A stretch of 64,000 nucleotides of DNA from CAZZKG01 sp964654825. GTDB taxonomy: Bacteria > Gemmatimonadota > CAZMKB01. A model generated the notes under the pieces. It saw only the letters and a program-made list of their open reading frames with translations, was not told where the DNA came from and searched no databases. A program made the position numbers and the translations under genes. Shown here in pieces: positions 17,273 through 25,671 of the stretch; within the stretch, counting starts at the first letter, position 1; each line of letters begins with the position of its first letter. Location of the stretch: contig CAZZKG010000003.1 in assembly GCA_964654825.1 (NCBI GenBank), positions 1-64,000 on the forward strand. Reading direction: 5' to 3'.

Positions 17273-18805
17273 ATGAATTCATTGCATTCCTATCTCGATT
17301 CACTCGAAACCGAGTACGAAACAGCTGCCATAACCATGGGGAAAGCCAGCTGGAATAATTACTCCAGGGAAGGCACCGCCGATCTCGATGGCGCGAAGGA
17401 GAAACTAGCAGCTGTTTTTAATGATGATAACAGGGAAAAACGGCTGGAAGAGCTTTTCCGGGACTCGCGGGAGCACTGTACGCCGGAAATAGAACGGCGT
17501 GTGACTCTGCTCCGCAACTGTTTCACTTCGAGCAGGGTCGATGGGGATTTTACCATATACTCTCTGGGCAACGGGCTCGAAGTCCGGCTCACCTGTTTTC
17601 GTTTCGACTGGGAAGGAGAAAAAGTATCCGGGACTACACTGCAGAATGTACTGGAGAAAGATATTGATCGCTACCGGAGGGAACTGGCATATCGTGCTGG
17701 TGGACAGTTGGCGGAGGAGGTACGGGGCGATCTTCTCAGGCTCATGAATCTGCGTAATGAGAAGGCGAACCTTCTCGGATACGACAATTATGCATCACTC
17801 GCACTCTCCCTTGAGGACATCGACCCCGACTGGCTCGAGCACTCACTGGAGAGAATCCTCGAGGTGACCGAGACTCCCTACTGTGAATACCTGCACTGGA
17901 TGGCGGGAGAGCTTGGTTTGGCTACCCTCGAACCCTGGGACCTGTCATTCGGAGTCAGGCAGATGGTCAATCTTCCTGATGAGTACTTTCCCGAGGGAAA
18001 AGCGATCGAGACATTAAGGCATTTTACGATGGCCATAGGTATCCCCTTCGACGATCTCAATGTAAAAATTCTTGTCAGGGATATTCCATACGGAGGTCTC
18101 GGTCTCGCTGTCAGCATACCTGATGATTTCCGTATCCTCATGAATCCTGCGGGTGGGCACCGGTTCTACCACTCGCTCTTTCACGAGTACGGTCACGCTC
18201 TTCAGAGCATCAATACCCGGGTACAGAGTCCGATTCTAAAGGGATACGAGTGGGTTGGAGGTGCACAGAACTCGGCTTATGCTGAAGGGATGGCGGGTGT
18301 GCTTGCACGCTTCACTTCCCGGAGAGACTGGTTGAACACTTACACGCGGCTCGATTCCGACACCATAGAGCAATATCTGGAAAAAAAAAGATACAGTGAG
18401 ATCATGTCTATGAGATTTCTTGCCTCCAAGACACTTTTCGAGATAAAGGCTTATCGGGATCTTGATGCCGACCTGGATTCTCTCGAACGGGACATTTTCG
18501 AGAAGTCATTCCTTATCCGTCTCCCGGAGGGAGGGGAAGGGCGCTGGGCCTCGAACACACTCTACACAACCTATCCGATCTATCATCACAACTACATTCT
18601 CTCCGACGTGATTTCGGCTCAGGTTCATGATGAGCTAGATCGGGTATTCGGGGAGGGGGTGATTCGGGACACGGGAGTGGCGGCATGGCTCACTGACGGT
18701 CTGTACGCGGACGGGGAAACACTCGCCTGGCAGGAGCGTCTCGAGAGGGTGACCGGCAGGAGGCTGGATCTGGAACCCTATCTTTCGAAGTTGTGCCGAT
18801 CATGA
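17273..18805 (+). CDS. Zinc metallopeptidase, M2/M3-like (gluzincin)
   Basis: A cytoplasmic 510-residue peptidase without signal peptide. The zinc site is HEYGH at 304-308 in SLFHEYGHALQS, and the third ligand is probably the Glu in YAEGMAGVLARF about 28 residues later. The overall pattern, with a helical N-terminal half and the LLGYDNYASLAL block, fits M3/M2 oligopeptidases; I cannot decide which. It would cleave peptides brought in by the importer encoded just before it. ATGAGG lies upstream of the ATG. The stop overlaps the next start (ATGA). Confidence 0.8.
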   Translation: MNSLHSYLDSLETEYETAAITMGKASWNNYSREGTADLDGAKEKLAAVFNDDNREKRLEELFRDSREHCTPEIERRVTLLRNCFTSSRVDGDFTIYSLGNGLEVRLTCFRFDWEGEKVSGTTLQNVLEKDIDRYRRELAYRAGGQLAEEVRGDLLRLMNLRNEKANLLGYDNYASLALSLEDIDPDWLEHSLERILEVTETPYCEYLHWMAGELGLATLEPWDLSFGVRQMVNLPDEYFPEGKAIETLRHFTMAIGIPFDDLNVKILVRDIPYGGLGLAVSIPDDFRILMNPAGGHRFYHSLFHEYGHALQSINTRVQSPILKGYEWVGGAQNSAYAEGMAGVLARFTSRRDWLNTYTRLDSDTIEQYLEKKRYSEIMSMRFLASKTLFEIKAYRDLDADLDSLERDIFEKSFLIRLPEGGEGRWASNTLYTTYPIYHHNYILSDVISAQVHDELDRVFGEGVIRDTGVAAWLTDGLYADGETLAWQERLERVTGRRLDLEPYLSKLCRS

Positions 18806-20193
18806 AAAAACGAAAACCAGCACGATTTTTACTGATAGCCGGATTTCTGGTCGTCGTCGGTTTCATCGCTCTTACCTTCATTCAGGATCGGCTTAATCTC
18901 ATCATTATTTCGATCGATACCCTGCGACCGGATCACCTCGGATGTTACGGATACAATCGAGATACCAGCCCCAATATCGATCATCTGGCACGTGAGGGAA
19001 TTCTGTTCACAGATGTGGTCAGTCAGTCTCCATGGACGCTGCCTTCCCACGTGAGCATGCTCACCTCGAAGTATCCATCGGAGCACAGCGTCGTCCGTGA
19101 CAGTGATGTTCTCGACCCCAACCTCTCGACACTTGCGGGACTACTCAGGGAGGAGGGGTATCGAACAGCAGCTTTCACCGGTGGAGGTTACATGAACCAC
19201 CACTTCGGCCTCGGAGAGGGATTCGAGCTGTACATGGACAAATATACCGACGGCACTCGTGATTACTCCCCGTTCCTCGATGTACACTGGAGCTTGTTCC
19301 GATCACTCGTCCTGGATTGGCTGCACTCATTCTCTCGGGAGCCGTTTTTCCTCTTCATACACTGCTATGATGTTCACAAACCGTACAATCCCCCCGCACG
19401 GTACGTGGAACCTTTTTATCCGGCCTGTCAGGGGGAAGTCATATCCTTTCTGGATCACAATATCGTGGTGTTCAAGGAAGCGGAGAAACCAGTTCGTAAA
19501 GTCAGCGTCGATTCACTGACCCCCGATGAATTCGAGCACCTCGTAGCGCATTATGACGGTGAGATTCGAATGGTGGACGAGGAAGTCGGGATCCTGCTCG
19601 AGACACTCGATCAGCTCGGGATAGGTGACAGGACACTTCTCGTTGTGACTTCAGATCACGGTGAACAGTTCCTCGAACATGGGGAACTGGGGCACCGGAA
19701 CACACTTTACGGTGAGGAGCTCAGAGTCCCCCTCATCATGAGGCTTCCCCACGCGATCGCGGCCGGGTTTGTGGTCCGTGAAGTGGTGAAGATCATCGAC
19801 ATCATGCCGACCATCCTCGATATAATGGGATTCGGCGGCGATGGATTTTCCGGCCGGAGTCTGGTATCCGTCATGAAGAGAAAACAAGAACCGGGATCCG
19901 TCATCCTCAGCGAATACCGGGAAGGAGGGCTCGCGGCCATCAGAGACGAGCGATTCAAGCTGATTCTATCTTTCAGGGATGATTCGGAAGAGCTCTATGA
20001 TCTCGAAAATGATTCGGAAGAAAAGGTCGATGTCTCGAATGAATACCCTGCTGTCCGGGACAGACTTCGAAGCGAGCTGGTGAAACGGATACAGGAGCAG
20101 AAAAGGGCAGGGGAGCGATACCAAGGTAAGAGTGCACGGGAAGACCAGTACATTACCGATCAATTGAAAGCTCTTGGTTATATAAGTGAGTGA
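18802..20193 (+). CDS. Membrane-anchored sulfatase-fold hydrolase with Thr nucleophile
   Basis: 463 residues: one N-terminal helix (about 8-27), then a sulfatase/phosphatase domain facing the periplasm. Metal-site motifs are IISIDTLRPDHLGCYGY (Asp39) and VTSDHGEQFLEHGELGHR. The active-site segment reads TLPSH (79-83) where true sulfatases have C/S-x-P-S-R, so Thr79 stands at the nucleophile position. No formylglycine can form, which suggests a phosphatase or phosphotransferase rather than a sulfate ester hydrolase. ATG overlaps the peptidase stop. The C-terminal half ends with a DLENDSEEKVDVSNEYP block typical of sulfatases. Confidence 0.85.
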   Translation: MKKRKPARFLLIAGFLVVVGFIALTFIQDRLNLIIISIDTLRPDHLGCYGYNRDTSPNIDHLAREGILFTDVVSQSPWTLPSHVSMLTSKYPSEHSVVRDSDVLDPNLSTLAGLLREEGYRTAAFTGGGYMNHHFGLGEGFELYMDKYTDGTRDYSPFLDVHWSLFRSLVLDWLHSFSREPFFLFIHCYDVHKPYNPPARYVEPFYPACQGEVISFLDHNIVVFKEAEKPVRKVSVDSLTPDEFEHLVAHYDGEIRMVDEEVGILLETLDQLGIGDRTLLVVTSDHGEQFLEHGELGHRNTLYGEELRVPLIMRLPHAIAAGFVVREVVKIIDIMPTILDIMGFGGDGFSGRSLVSVMKRKQEPGSVILSEYREGGLAAIRDERFKLILSFRDDSEELYDLENDSEEKVDVSNEYPAVRDRLRSELVKRIQEQKRAGERYQGKSAREDQYITDQLKALGYISE

Positions 20194-20297
20194 CTGTCCC
20201 GGATCAGACTCTACTGTTTTCGGCATCCCGCGTGGTTTAGGGATCGGTTGGGTGGGGGGCTCTCCGGAGTGGCTCCCCTCGTTTGCTTCACGTTTCT

Positions 20298-20324
20298 CGG
20301 GTACCTGCTCATCAGGAGTACCCG
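20298..20324. repeat. Hairpin in the leader of the HD gene
   Basis: CGGGTAC (20298-20304) and GTACCCG (20318-20324) form a perfect 7-base stem with a 13-base loop, 27 bases before the HD-domain start. No T-run follows, so it is not a terminator; it could affect stability or translation of the downstream gene. Confidence 0.35.
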
Positions 20325-20350
20325 GGCCTGACACGGAAGGAGGTACTCAC

Positions 20351-20926
20351 ATGTCGGAATTACCGGTTGACCGCAACGGGGCCCTGGCGCTTCTCGATGA
20401 GTACATCTCTCAGCGTAATCTGAAAAAGCACTGTCTTGCAACCGAGGCGATCATGCGAAAACTTGCCGAGAGACTCGGTGAGGACGTGGAACTCTGGGGA
20501 ATGATCGGGCTCCTCCACGACCTGGACTTTGAAAAGACGAAAGACTCCCCTGAACAGCACACCATCGTAGCGACACGGCTGCTGGAAGAGCGGGGATTCT
20601 CTCCCGGGTTTACAAGGGCTGTCAGGTCGCACAACGAAATGGCGGAGGGCTCCGAGAGAAGCCGGTCGGTCGATTACGCGCTCACGGCCGCCGAGAGCGT
20701 GACCGGCCTGATTGTCGCCGCTGCTCTCGTTCGTCCCGAGAAGGAGAACAGACTCGAATTCGTGAAAATATCCTCCCTCAAAAAACGAATGAAGGAAAAA
20801 GCGTTTGCCCGAAACGTGAACAGGGATTCGGTGCGGGAGTCGGAAAAGCTCGGTCTCGATCTGGAAGATTTCCTGGAGATGTCTCTCCGAGCCATGAGAG
20901 AAATCAGTGACGATCTCGGGCTCTAG
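20351..20926 (+). CDS. HD-domain phosphohydrolase
   Basis: A soluble protein of 191 residues. The HD motif LLHDLDFEK (near residue 54) and an upstream His in KKHCLATEAIMRKLAERL give the usual metal site; RSHNEM near residue 95 supplies further ligands. It is of the short HD type that hydrolyses phosphate esters of nucleotides or similar compounds; the substrate is unknown. The ATG at 20351 is preceded by AGGAGGT at a good distance. The longer frame back to 20186 is discounted: it runs through a hairpin region with odd composition. Confidence 0.85.
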   Translation: MSELPVDRNGALALLDEYISQRNLKKHCLATEAIMRKLAERLGEDVELWGMIGLLHDLDFEKTKDSPEQHTIVATRLLEERGFSPGFTRAVRSHNEMAEGSERSRSVDYALTAAESVTGLIVAAALVRPEKENRLEFVKISSLKKRMKEKAFARNVNRDSVRESEKLGLDLEDFLEMSLRAMREISDDLGL

Positions 20927-21011
20927 CCCGACTTGTTCATACGATTCCGATTTTGGCGGGTGCTTTCGGACAGCCCTGCTAACTCGAACGGAGATAACAT
21001 TATACTAATAA

Positions 21012-21026
21012 GGACAGCGGCTGTCC
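21012..21026. repeat. Short palindrome upstream of the DUF4384 gene
   Basis: GGACAGC (21012-21018) and GCTGTCC (21020-21026) flank one base, forming an almost perfect palindrome. It lies 6 bases after a TATACT word (21001-21006) that could serve as −10, in the place of an operator. I see no −35 for it. Confidence 0.35.
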
Positions 21027-21218
21027 TCCTCCGGAGACACAAACCGGTGAATTACCCCCACCTCACTCATGAAAACCCCTTTTTCAGTCTGTAGAGCTAT
21101 TTGCCTAACAGACTGACAAATAAGATGTTAGACAATTTCGTAGTCGGTGTCTTCTCACCCGCCGCCTGTGGCACGTTCTATGCCTTACCGGAAGACAGAC
21201 GAAAGGTGGGAGATAATC

Positions 21219-22868
21219 ATGAAACGCGCAAATCTGTTATTCACGATCACAATCGCTCTGGCCACAATCATCATTCCCGGAAATGCCGGTGCAATCCAGC
21301 CCGATGAGCTGACTGTCGACGTGTGGCTCGATCGGGGTGACGGCGCGGTATACAACCACGGGGATGAAGTCACTGTGTATTTCAAGACGAATGCAGACTG
21401 CTTCGTCACCCTCTATAACATCGATACTGACGGTTATATCAACATTCTCTTCCCGAGCTATCCAGGTGAGGGTAACTATGTCGAAGGTGGAAAGACCTAT
21501 CTCATACCGGCCAATCACCAGGAAGACTTCTTCATCATCGACGAAGCGACTGGAATGGGATACGTAGAAGCCGTCGCGTCCATGAAACCTTTCTACCTGG
21601 AAGGGTGGCCTTTTTACACCCAACGGGGGGGAGATCCCCATCATGGCGATGAGGTGGTCGACAGGATTTCCGGGGACCCGTTCCTCGCCATCGAGGAAAT
21701 CAATGCGAAGATACTGCCTTTCGGTGAGGAGGTCACCTACGCCGACGATTTTACTGTCTACTATGTCGAAGAGATCGTGAGCCAGCCCCGATACTTGTGT
21801 AACGACTGCCACGAGCCGGTCTATTATCACTACGATCCCTATTACTACCCCTGTAACTATATCGACATCGTCGTATTCGATTACTGGTGGTACAACCGGT
21901 GGTTCTACTGCGATTACTGGTGGGTCGATTACTCCTACTACTACGATTATTACTACTATGCCCCGCCTCCCGCGTATCTCGGAAGGCGATACACGAGAAA
22001 ATACGGGTATGCCCCGAAACACAGCGGCGGATACACAACCAAGGGGTATGGCGACAGGGGCGGTGTCGTACGGGTGAACGATTACTACAGAGGGAAAGAC
22101 GATTACCGTGTGGACTACAAACCGATCAATGTTGAGGACAACAAGGTCCTCTCATACAAGTTACCTCAGACCAGGGATGAAGTCGGCTACGTCCCCAAGA
22201 ACGGTATTACCAAACGGGGACCCGCATCCGACGGCCGTGGAGGCTCCTCTTCTGTGTATGGAAAATCTCCTGTCGATGACTCGCGGGGATCTCCCTCGGT
22301 GGACAGGAAATCCCCCGCTGGAGGTTCCGGTACCGATTACAGAAGCGGAAAAGAGCCCCAGACTAAAACGCCCGTTTATGATCGGGGCGGCCGGGAGGCC
22401 GAGGGGAGAACCAGGACGACCGGCAAGACTTCCGTCCTGGACAGACAGGAATCTCCTTCAGCCGGTTCCCAGGTCAAAAGATCAGGCACCAGAGTTGAAG
22501 ACCCCAGACGAAGCCGACCCGAGAGCGGGGCAGCGGTGAGGAATAAAGCCTCGGTAAAGGAAAGAGAACGAAGCCGACCCGAGAGCAGGGCAGCGGTGAG
22601 GAATAAAGCCTCTGTACAGGAAAGAGAACGAAGCCGACCCGAGAGCAGGAAGGAGTATCAGCTGAGGGGTTGGGACAGGGCCAAGTCGAGCGGTTCGAAG
22701 CGAAGTTCCGGTATTTCGATCATTAAATCGCCTAAGAGATCATCGTCGGCTTCCAGAGGGAGAGCGATTTCGAGCGGCCGTTCATCGACTCCACGGAAGT
22801 CCGTATCGCGGTCGCGGCCGAGTTCGAGCGGTTCCAGAGGATCCCGACCGACAGTCAGGAGAAAATAG
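21219..22868 (+). CDS. Secreted DUF4384 protein with Tyr-rich and basic repeat regions
   Basis: The signal peptide covers residues 1-25. Residues about 30-190 match DUF4384: VDVWLDRGDGAVYNHGDEV and YNIDTDGYINILFPSYP. A segment around residues 190-260 is extremely rich in Tyr, Trp and Asp. From about 280 to 549 the chain is low in complexity, rich in Arg, Ser, Gly and Lys, with a 20-residue repeat (60 bases, 2.3 copies) starting RSRPES. The strongly basic tail could bind polysaccharide, phospholipid or nucleic acid at the surface. AAGGTGGGAG precedes the ATG at 21219. A strong terminator closes the unit. Function unknown. Confidence 0.7.
   Translation: MKRANLLFTITIALATIIIPGNAGAIQPDELTVDVWLDRGDGAVYNHGDEVTVYFKTNADCFVTLYNIDTDGYINILFPSYPGEGNYVEGGKTYLIPANHQEDFFIIDEATGMGYVEAVASMKPFYLEGWPFYTQRGGDPHHGDEVVDRISGDPFLAIEEINAKILPFGEEVTYADDFTVYYVEEIVSQPRYLCNDCHEPVYYHYDPYYYPCNYIDIVVFDYWWYNRWFYCDYWWVDYSYYYDYYYYAPPPAYLGRRYTRKYGYAPKHSGGYTTKGYGDRGGVVRVNDYYRGKDDYRVDYKPINVEDNKVLSYKLPQTRDEVGYVPKNGITKRGPASDGRGGSSSVYGKSPVDDSRGSPSVDRKSPAGGSGTDYRSGKEPQTKTPVYDRGGREAEGRTRTTGKTSVLDRQESPSAGSQVKRSGTRVEDPRRSRPESGAAVRNKASVKERERSRPESRAAVRNKASVQERERSRPESRKEYQLRGWDRAKSSGSKRSSGISIIKSPKRSSSASRGRAISSGRSSTPRKSVSRSRPSSSGSRGSRPTVRRK
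22508..22649 (+). repeat. 60-base in-frame tandem repeat, 2.3 copies
   Basis: Copies at 22508-22567 and 22568-22627 and a partial one at 22628-22649 differ at only a few positions. They encode 20-residue units in the DUF4384 protein. The near identity of the DNA points to recent duplication or ongoing length change by slippage or recombination. Confidence 0.9.
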
Positions 22869-22906
22869 AGCGCGCGGAAATCCCCCGAAGCGCGGGGAGC
22901 GAGGAG

Positions 22907-22942
22907 AGGGCCATCCGGAAGGATGGCCCTTTTTCTTCTTTC
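22907..22942 (+). terminator. Rho-independent terminator
   Basis: AGGGCCATCC and GGATGGCCCT form a perfect 10-base stem with a GGAA loop (22907-22930), followed directly by TTTTTCTTCTTTC. It ends the DUF4384 transcript. Confidence 0.95.
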
Positions 22943-23043
22943 AACAGGATGTGTGTCGGTTTATATTAGTACTACTGTCTCCGGCATGATCATCACAAGA
23001 AAGGCAGCGTTTCAGGGAAAACCGGAAATGGAAGTGTTGTGAT

Positions 23044-23802
23044 ATGTGGCGTCTGCGGACTCTGCTCCTCGTCGTATCGGTTGTCGTCTACACAATCGTC
23101 TTCGGTCTGATAGCGATCCTCTTCTCTCTGTTCGACAGGGAGGGTGATGTACTTCAGAAGATCGCCACTCTGTGGGCCGGAATGATCACCAGGACGAACC
23201 GGATCCGTGTTCGGTTATCCATGGAGGAAGATCCCGGAACAGGGCCCTTCGTGATCATTACCAATCACCAGAGTTATCTCGACATTCCTGCGCTTCTCGT
23301 GTCGCTCCCGTACAATTTCAGGATGGTGGCCAAGAAGGAACTCTTCCGGATACCGATTTTCGGCTGGGGTATAAAACTGGCCGGATACATAGAGGTCGAC
23401 CGCAGTGATACCCGAAAAGCGATACGCGGCATCTCAGAAGCGGACAATCAGCTGTCGGCCGGGAGGTCGATCGTCATATTCCCTGAAGGTACCCGGAGCA
23501 GAGATGGGAACCTGCTTCCCTTCAAAAAGGGAGCCTTCGTCCTGGCGCTGAAGAACCAGGTTCCTATCCTCCCCTGTCTGGTCCACGGCGGATTCCTGCT
23601 ACTCCCCAAGGGGACCCTGCGAATGGGAAAAGCGGACATGAATGTCCATCTCGGTAAGCCAATATCTACCAGAGGATTAGCTATTGACGAGAGGAACAGT
23701 CTGAAAAGCGAGGTGGAGGTGTGGATGCAGCAGGTCCTTTCAGAATTTAACCAATTTGCCACAGGCGTGTCTAACCAGGGTGAAGGAAGGGAAAAAGATT
23801 GA
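23044..23802 (+). CDS. plsC: 1-acylglycerol-3-phosphate O-acyltransferase (PlsC family)
   Basis: Inner-membrane acyltransferase that adds the second acyl chain to lysophosphatidic acid. An N-terminal helix (about 5-28) precedes the catalytic NHQSYLD (H-x4-D motif, near residue 75) and the FPEGTRSRDG motif (near 148). At 252 residues it has family length. The C-terminal extension of about 40 residues is not diagnostic. Its stop overlaps the TTG start of the ECF sigma gene, so it is co-transcribed with the stress regulators. This ties membrane lipid synthesis to that operon. Confidence 0.93.
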   Translation: MWRLRTLLLVVSVVVYTIVFGLIAILFSLFDREGDVLQKIATLWAGMITRTNRIRVRLSMEEDPGTGPFVIITNHQSYLDIPALLVSLPYNFRMVAKKELFRIPIFGWGIKLAGYIEVDRSDTRKAIRGISEADNQLSAGRSIVIFPEGTRSRDGNLLPFKKGAFVLALKNQVPILPCLVHGGFLLLPKGTLRMGKADMNVHLGKPISTRGLAIDERNSLKSEVEVWMQQVLSEFNQFATGVSNQGEGREKD

Positions 23803-24353
23803 AGGATGATCAGACCCTTGTCACACTGTGCCAGGCAGGCGACAGGGATGCATTCGGTGAGCTTGTCCGAAGATACCAGAAGCAGGTGTACTACCTTGCA
23901 TTACGGCTTATCGGGGATCGTGATGAGGCATGGGATATCTCCCAGGAAGCGTTTCTCAGAGCGTACCGGGGAATCAAAAAATTCAGGGGTGGTTCAACCT
24001 TCAAGACATGGCTGTACACGATTGCAACGAATCTCATCAAGAACCAGTACCGAAGTCAGAGTCGTCGTACGATGGTACCGCTGGATGAGCGCGAGATCCC
24101 GATAGACGGCGACGGGATCGAAATCCTCGAGAGGAAAGAAATGTCAGACCTTTTGAGAAAAACTATTCTTGAGTTGCCATACAAACAGCGGATGACACTC
24201 ACCCTGCGAATATATGACGGCCTGTCTCATCGGGAGATCGGAGAGATTCTCGATTGTTCCGAGGGCACGGTGAAGGTGAATTTCCATCATGCTGTCAATA
24301 ACCTGAGGAAGCGCATGGTTCCCGGAAAGAAAGGAGGAAAAAATGACTTGTGA
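23799..24353 (+). CDS. ECF-type RNA polymerase sigma factor
   Basis: A sigma-70 family protein of 184 residues with regions 2 and 4 only. Region 2 shows FGELVRRYQKQVYYLALRLI and DEAWDISQEAFLRAYRG, followed by TFKTWLYTIATNLIKNQYR. Region 4 has LPYKQRMTLTLRIYDGLSHREIGEILDCSEGTVKV, split here between residues about 125 and 165. The TTG start overlaps the plsC stop, with GGAAGG upstream. The next gene encodes its probable anti-sigma factor and overlaps by 11 bases. It likely responds to envelope damage, as RpoE- or SigW-like factors do. Confidence 0.93.
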   Translation: MKDDQTLVTLCQAGDRDAFGELVRRYQKQVYYLALRLIGDRDEAWDISQEAFLRAYRGIKKFRGGSTFKTWLYTIATNLIKNQYRSQSRRTMVPLDEREIPIDGDGIEILERKEMSDLLRKTILELPYKQRMTLTLRIYDGLSHREIGEILDCSEGTVKVNFHHAVNNLRKRMVPGKKGGKNDL

Positions 24354-25014
24354 AAACATACATCATCTCCTCTCTCTCTATGTTATGAATGATCTTGCAG
24401 ATGGCGAGAAAGACCTCGTCGAGCGCCACATCGCGGACTGCAGCGACTGCCGCGGTGAAGTCAAAGTCCTCCGGGAAGTCATCGAAAATGTCAGAGCCGC
24501 AGGAGTGCCTGATCCGGGAGAGAAGTTCTGGGAACGATTCGAGATGTCTGTTATGGGACGTGTCGGTCACCTGGAGGAGAACAATCGGAGATCCATCGGT
24601 GACCTCATCTGTAGTGTGTTTCCAGTTTTTCGGGATCTCGGTTTCACCCGGACTTTTGCGTATACAGCGTCCATCGTCTGTGTCGTGCTTCTGGGGGGCC
24701 TCTTTACCTGGAGGGCCCACCTCAGGTACAGCAATCCGCTCGAGGGGTTCTCTCCCTCCGTGTTGTCTTATCAGAGTCTTGTCGAGGATAATATCCCGTA
24801 CACCGATTACCTCGACTCGATGACCGACGATGAACTCGCAGTCGTTTCTAGTGCTGTCACCGGGTTGGCTGTGGGAGTGTCCATAGAACACGAGGAGACC
24901 CTTCTCGAATATGAGAAGCATGGATCATACCAGATCTATACTGAGATCGACCTCATGGGTGATGAAGAACTCGACTTGCTCATTGAAGCAATAGATAAGT
25001 GGGAAACCAGTTGA
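24343..25014 (+). CDS. Zinc-finger anti-sigma factor
   Basis: A single-pass membrane protein of 223 residues. The cytoplasmic N-terminus has the anti-sigma zinc motif H-x3-C-x2-C (His29, Cys33, Cys36), with Cys3 as a possible fourth ligand. One membrane helix lies at about residues 105-122 (FAYTASIVCVVLLGGLF). The C-terminal 100 residues are acidic and would lie in the periplasm as a sensor. It should hold the ECF factor inactive until a signal is received. AGGAGG precedes the ATG, and the gene overlaps the sigma gene. Confidence 0.88.
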   Translation: MTCENIHHLLSLYVMNDLADGEKDLVERHIADCSDCRGEVKVLREVIENVRAAGVPDPGEKFWERFEMSVMGRVGHLEENNRRSIGDLICSVFPVFRDLGFTRTFAYTASIVCVVLLGGLFTWRAHLRYSNPLEGFSPSVLSYQSLVEDNIPYTDYLDSMTDDELAVVSSAVTGLAVGVSIEHEETLLEYEKHGSYQIYTEIDLMGDEELDLLIEAIDKWETS

Positions 25015-25039
25015 TTGGAGTTTGGAAGGAGATCCGTTT

Positions 25040-25555
25040 ATGAAAATACAGTTGTCAGTGATACTGGGTTGTATCGTTCTTCTCACAGCTGCACCTCTCT
25101 TTTCCCAGCAGGTAGGTGAAGAGAGGGAAAAGGTGAAGGAGAGAATCGAAATGATCCGGATGTGGAAAATGATGGATGTGCTCGATCTGTCACGGGAGCA
25201 AAGCGAAAAATTCCTGCCCGCTCTCGAGGAGATCGAGAACAGGAGAAGGGAGATCTTCCAAGAGCGGGTCAAAACGATGAAAGAGCTCAGAGAAACCGTC
25301 CGCGGTGAAAACCCCGATGAATCAGCAGTCGTGGACATGATGCGCCGCCTGGAGAAGAATCACGATTCTCTCGAAGCACTGGACAAAGAGGAAAGAAAGG
25401 AGATCGCCGACATTCTCACTCCGGTTCAGCAGGGACGTTACATAGTGTTCAAGGAAAACTTCGAAAGGGAATTGAGAAACATCATTCGAGATGTGCAGGG
25501 GACACCACCAAAATTCCCGAAGCGCCCTTTCCCGCAGGATAGAAGGCGTCCATAA
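25040..25555 (+). CDS. Spy/CpxP-like periplasmic protein
   Basis: 171 residues with a signal peptide ending near LFSQQ. The mature part is all helical and highly charged, with two LTxxQ-like signatures: LDLSREQSEKFLPAL and ILTPVQQGRYIVF. This layout belongs to Spy, CpxP and the metal sensors CnrX/ZraP. In such proteins the helical cradle acts as chaperone or signals metal or envelope stress. It lies 25 bases after the anti-sigma gene and could modulate it. GGAAGGAG precedes the ATG at 25040; the TTG at 25022 overlaps this site and is rejected. Confidence 0.8.
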   Translation: MKIQLSVILGCIVLLTAAPLFSQQVGEEREKVKERIEMIRMWKMMDVLDLSREQSEKFLPALEEIENRRREIFQERVKTMKELRETVRGENPDESAVVDMMRRLEKNHDSLEALDKEERKEIADILTPVQQGRYIVFKENFERELRNIIRDVQGTPPKFPKRPFPQDRRRP

Positions 25556-25570
25556 ACACCGTACCCCCGC

Positions 25571-25599
25571 TTGACAATGGTGTGTGTTTGTGGTACAGT
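25571..25599 (+). promoter_or_regulatory. Promoter of the beta-propeller gene
   Basis: TTGACA (25571-25576), 17 bases, TACAGT (25594-25599). The start would lie about 65 bases before the ATG at 25672. Confidence 0.65.
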
Positions 25600-25671
25600 T
25601 GGCCAGGGCGTATCGAGTGTGGTACCGCTCTTCAGTCCACGCACACAGATGAAACAGGCAAGGGGGTTCTC

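Noticed and set aside
21237..22022. 261-codon minus-strand frame
   Set aside because: Its Val/Ile-rich composition arises from reading the Tyr/Asp-rich zone of the DUF4384 gene backwards.
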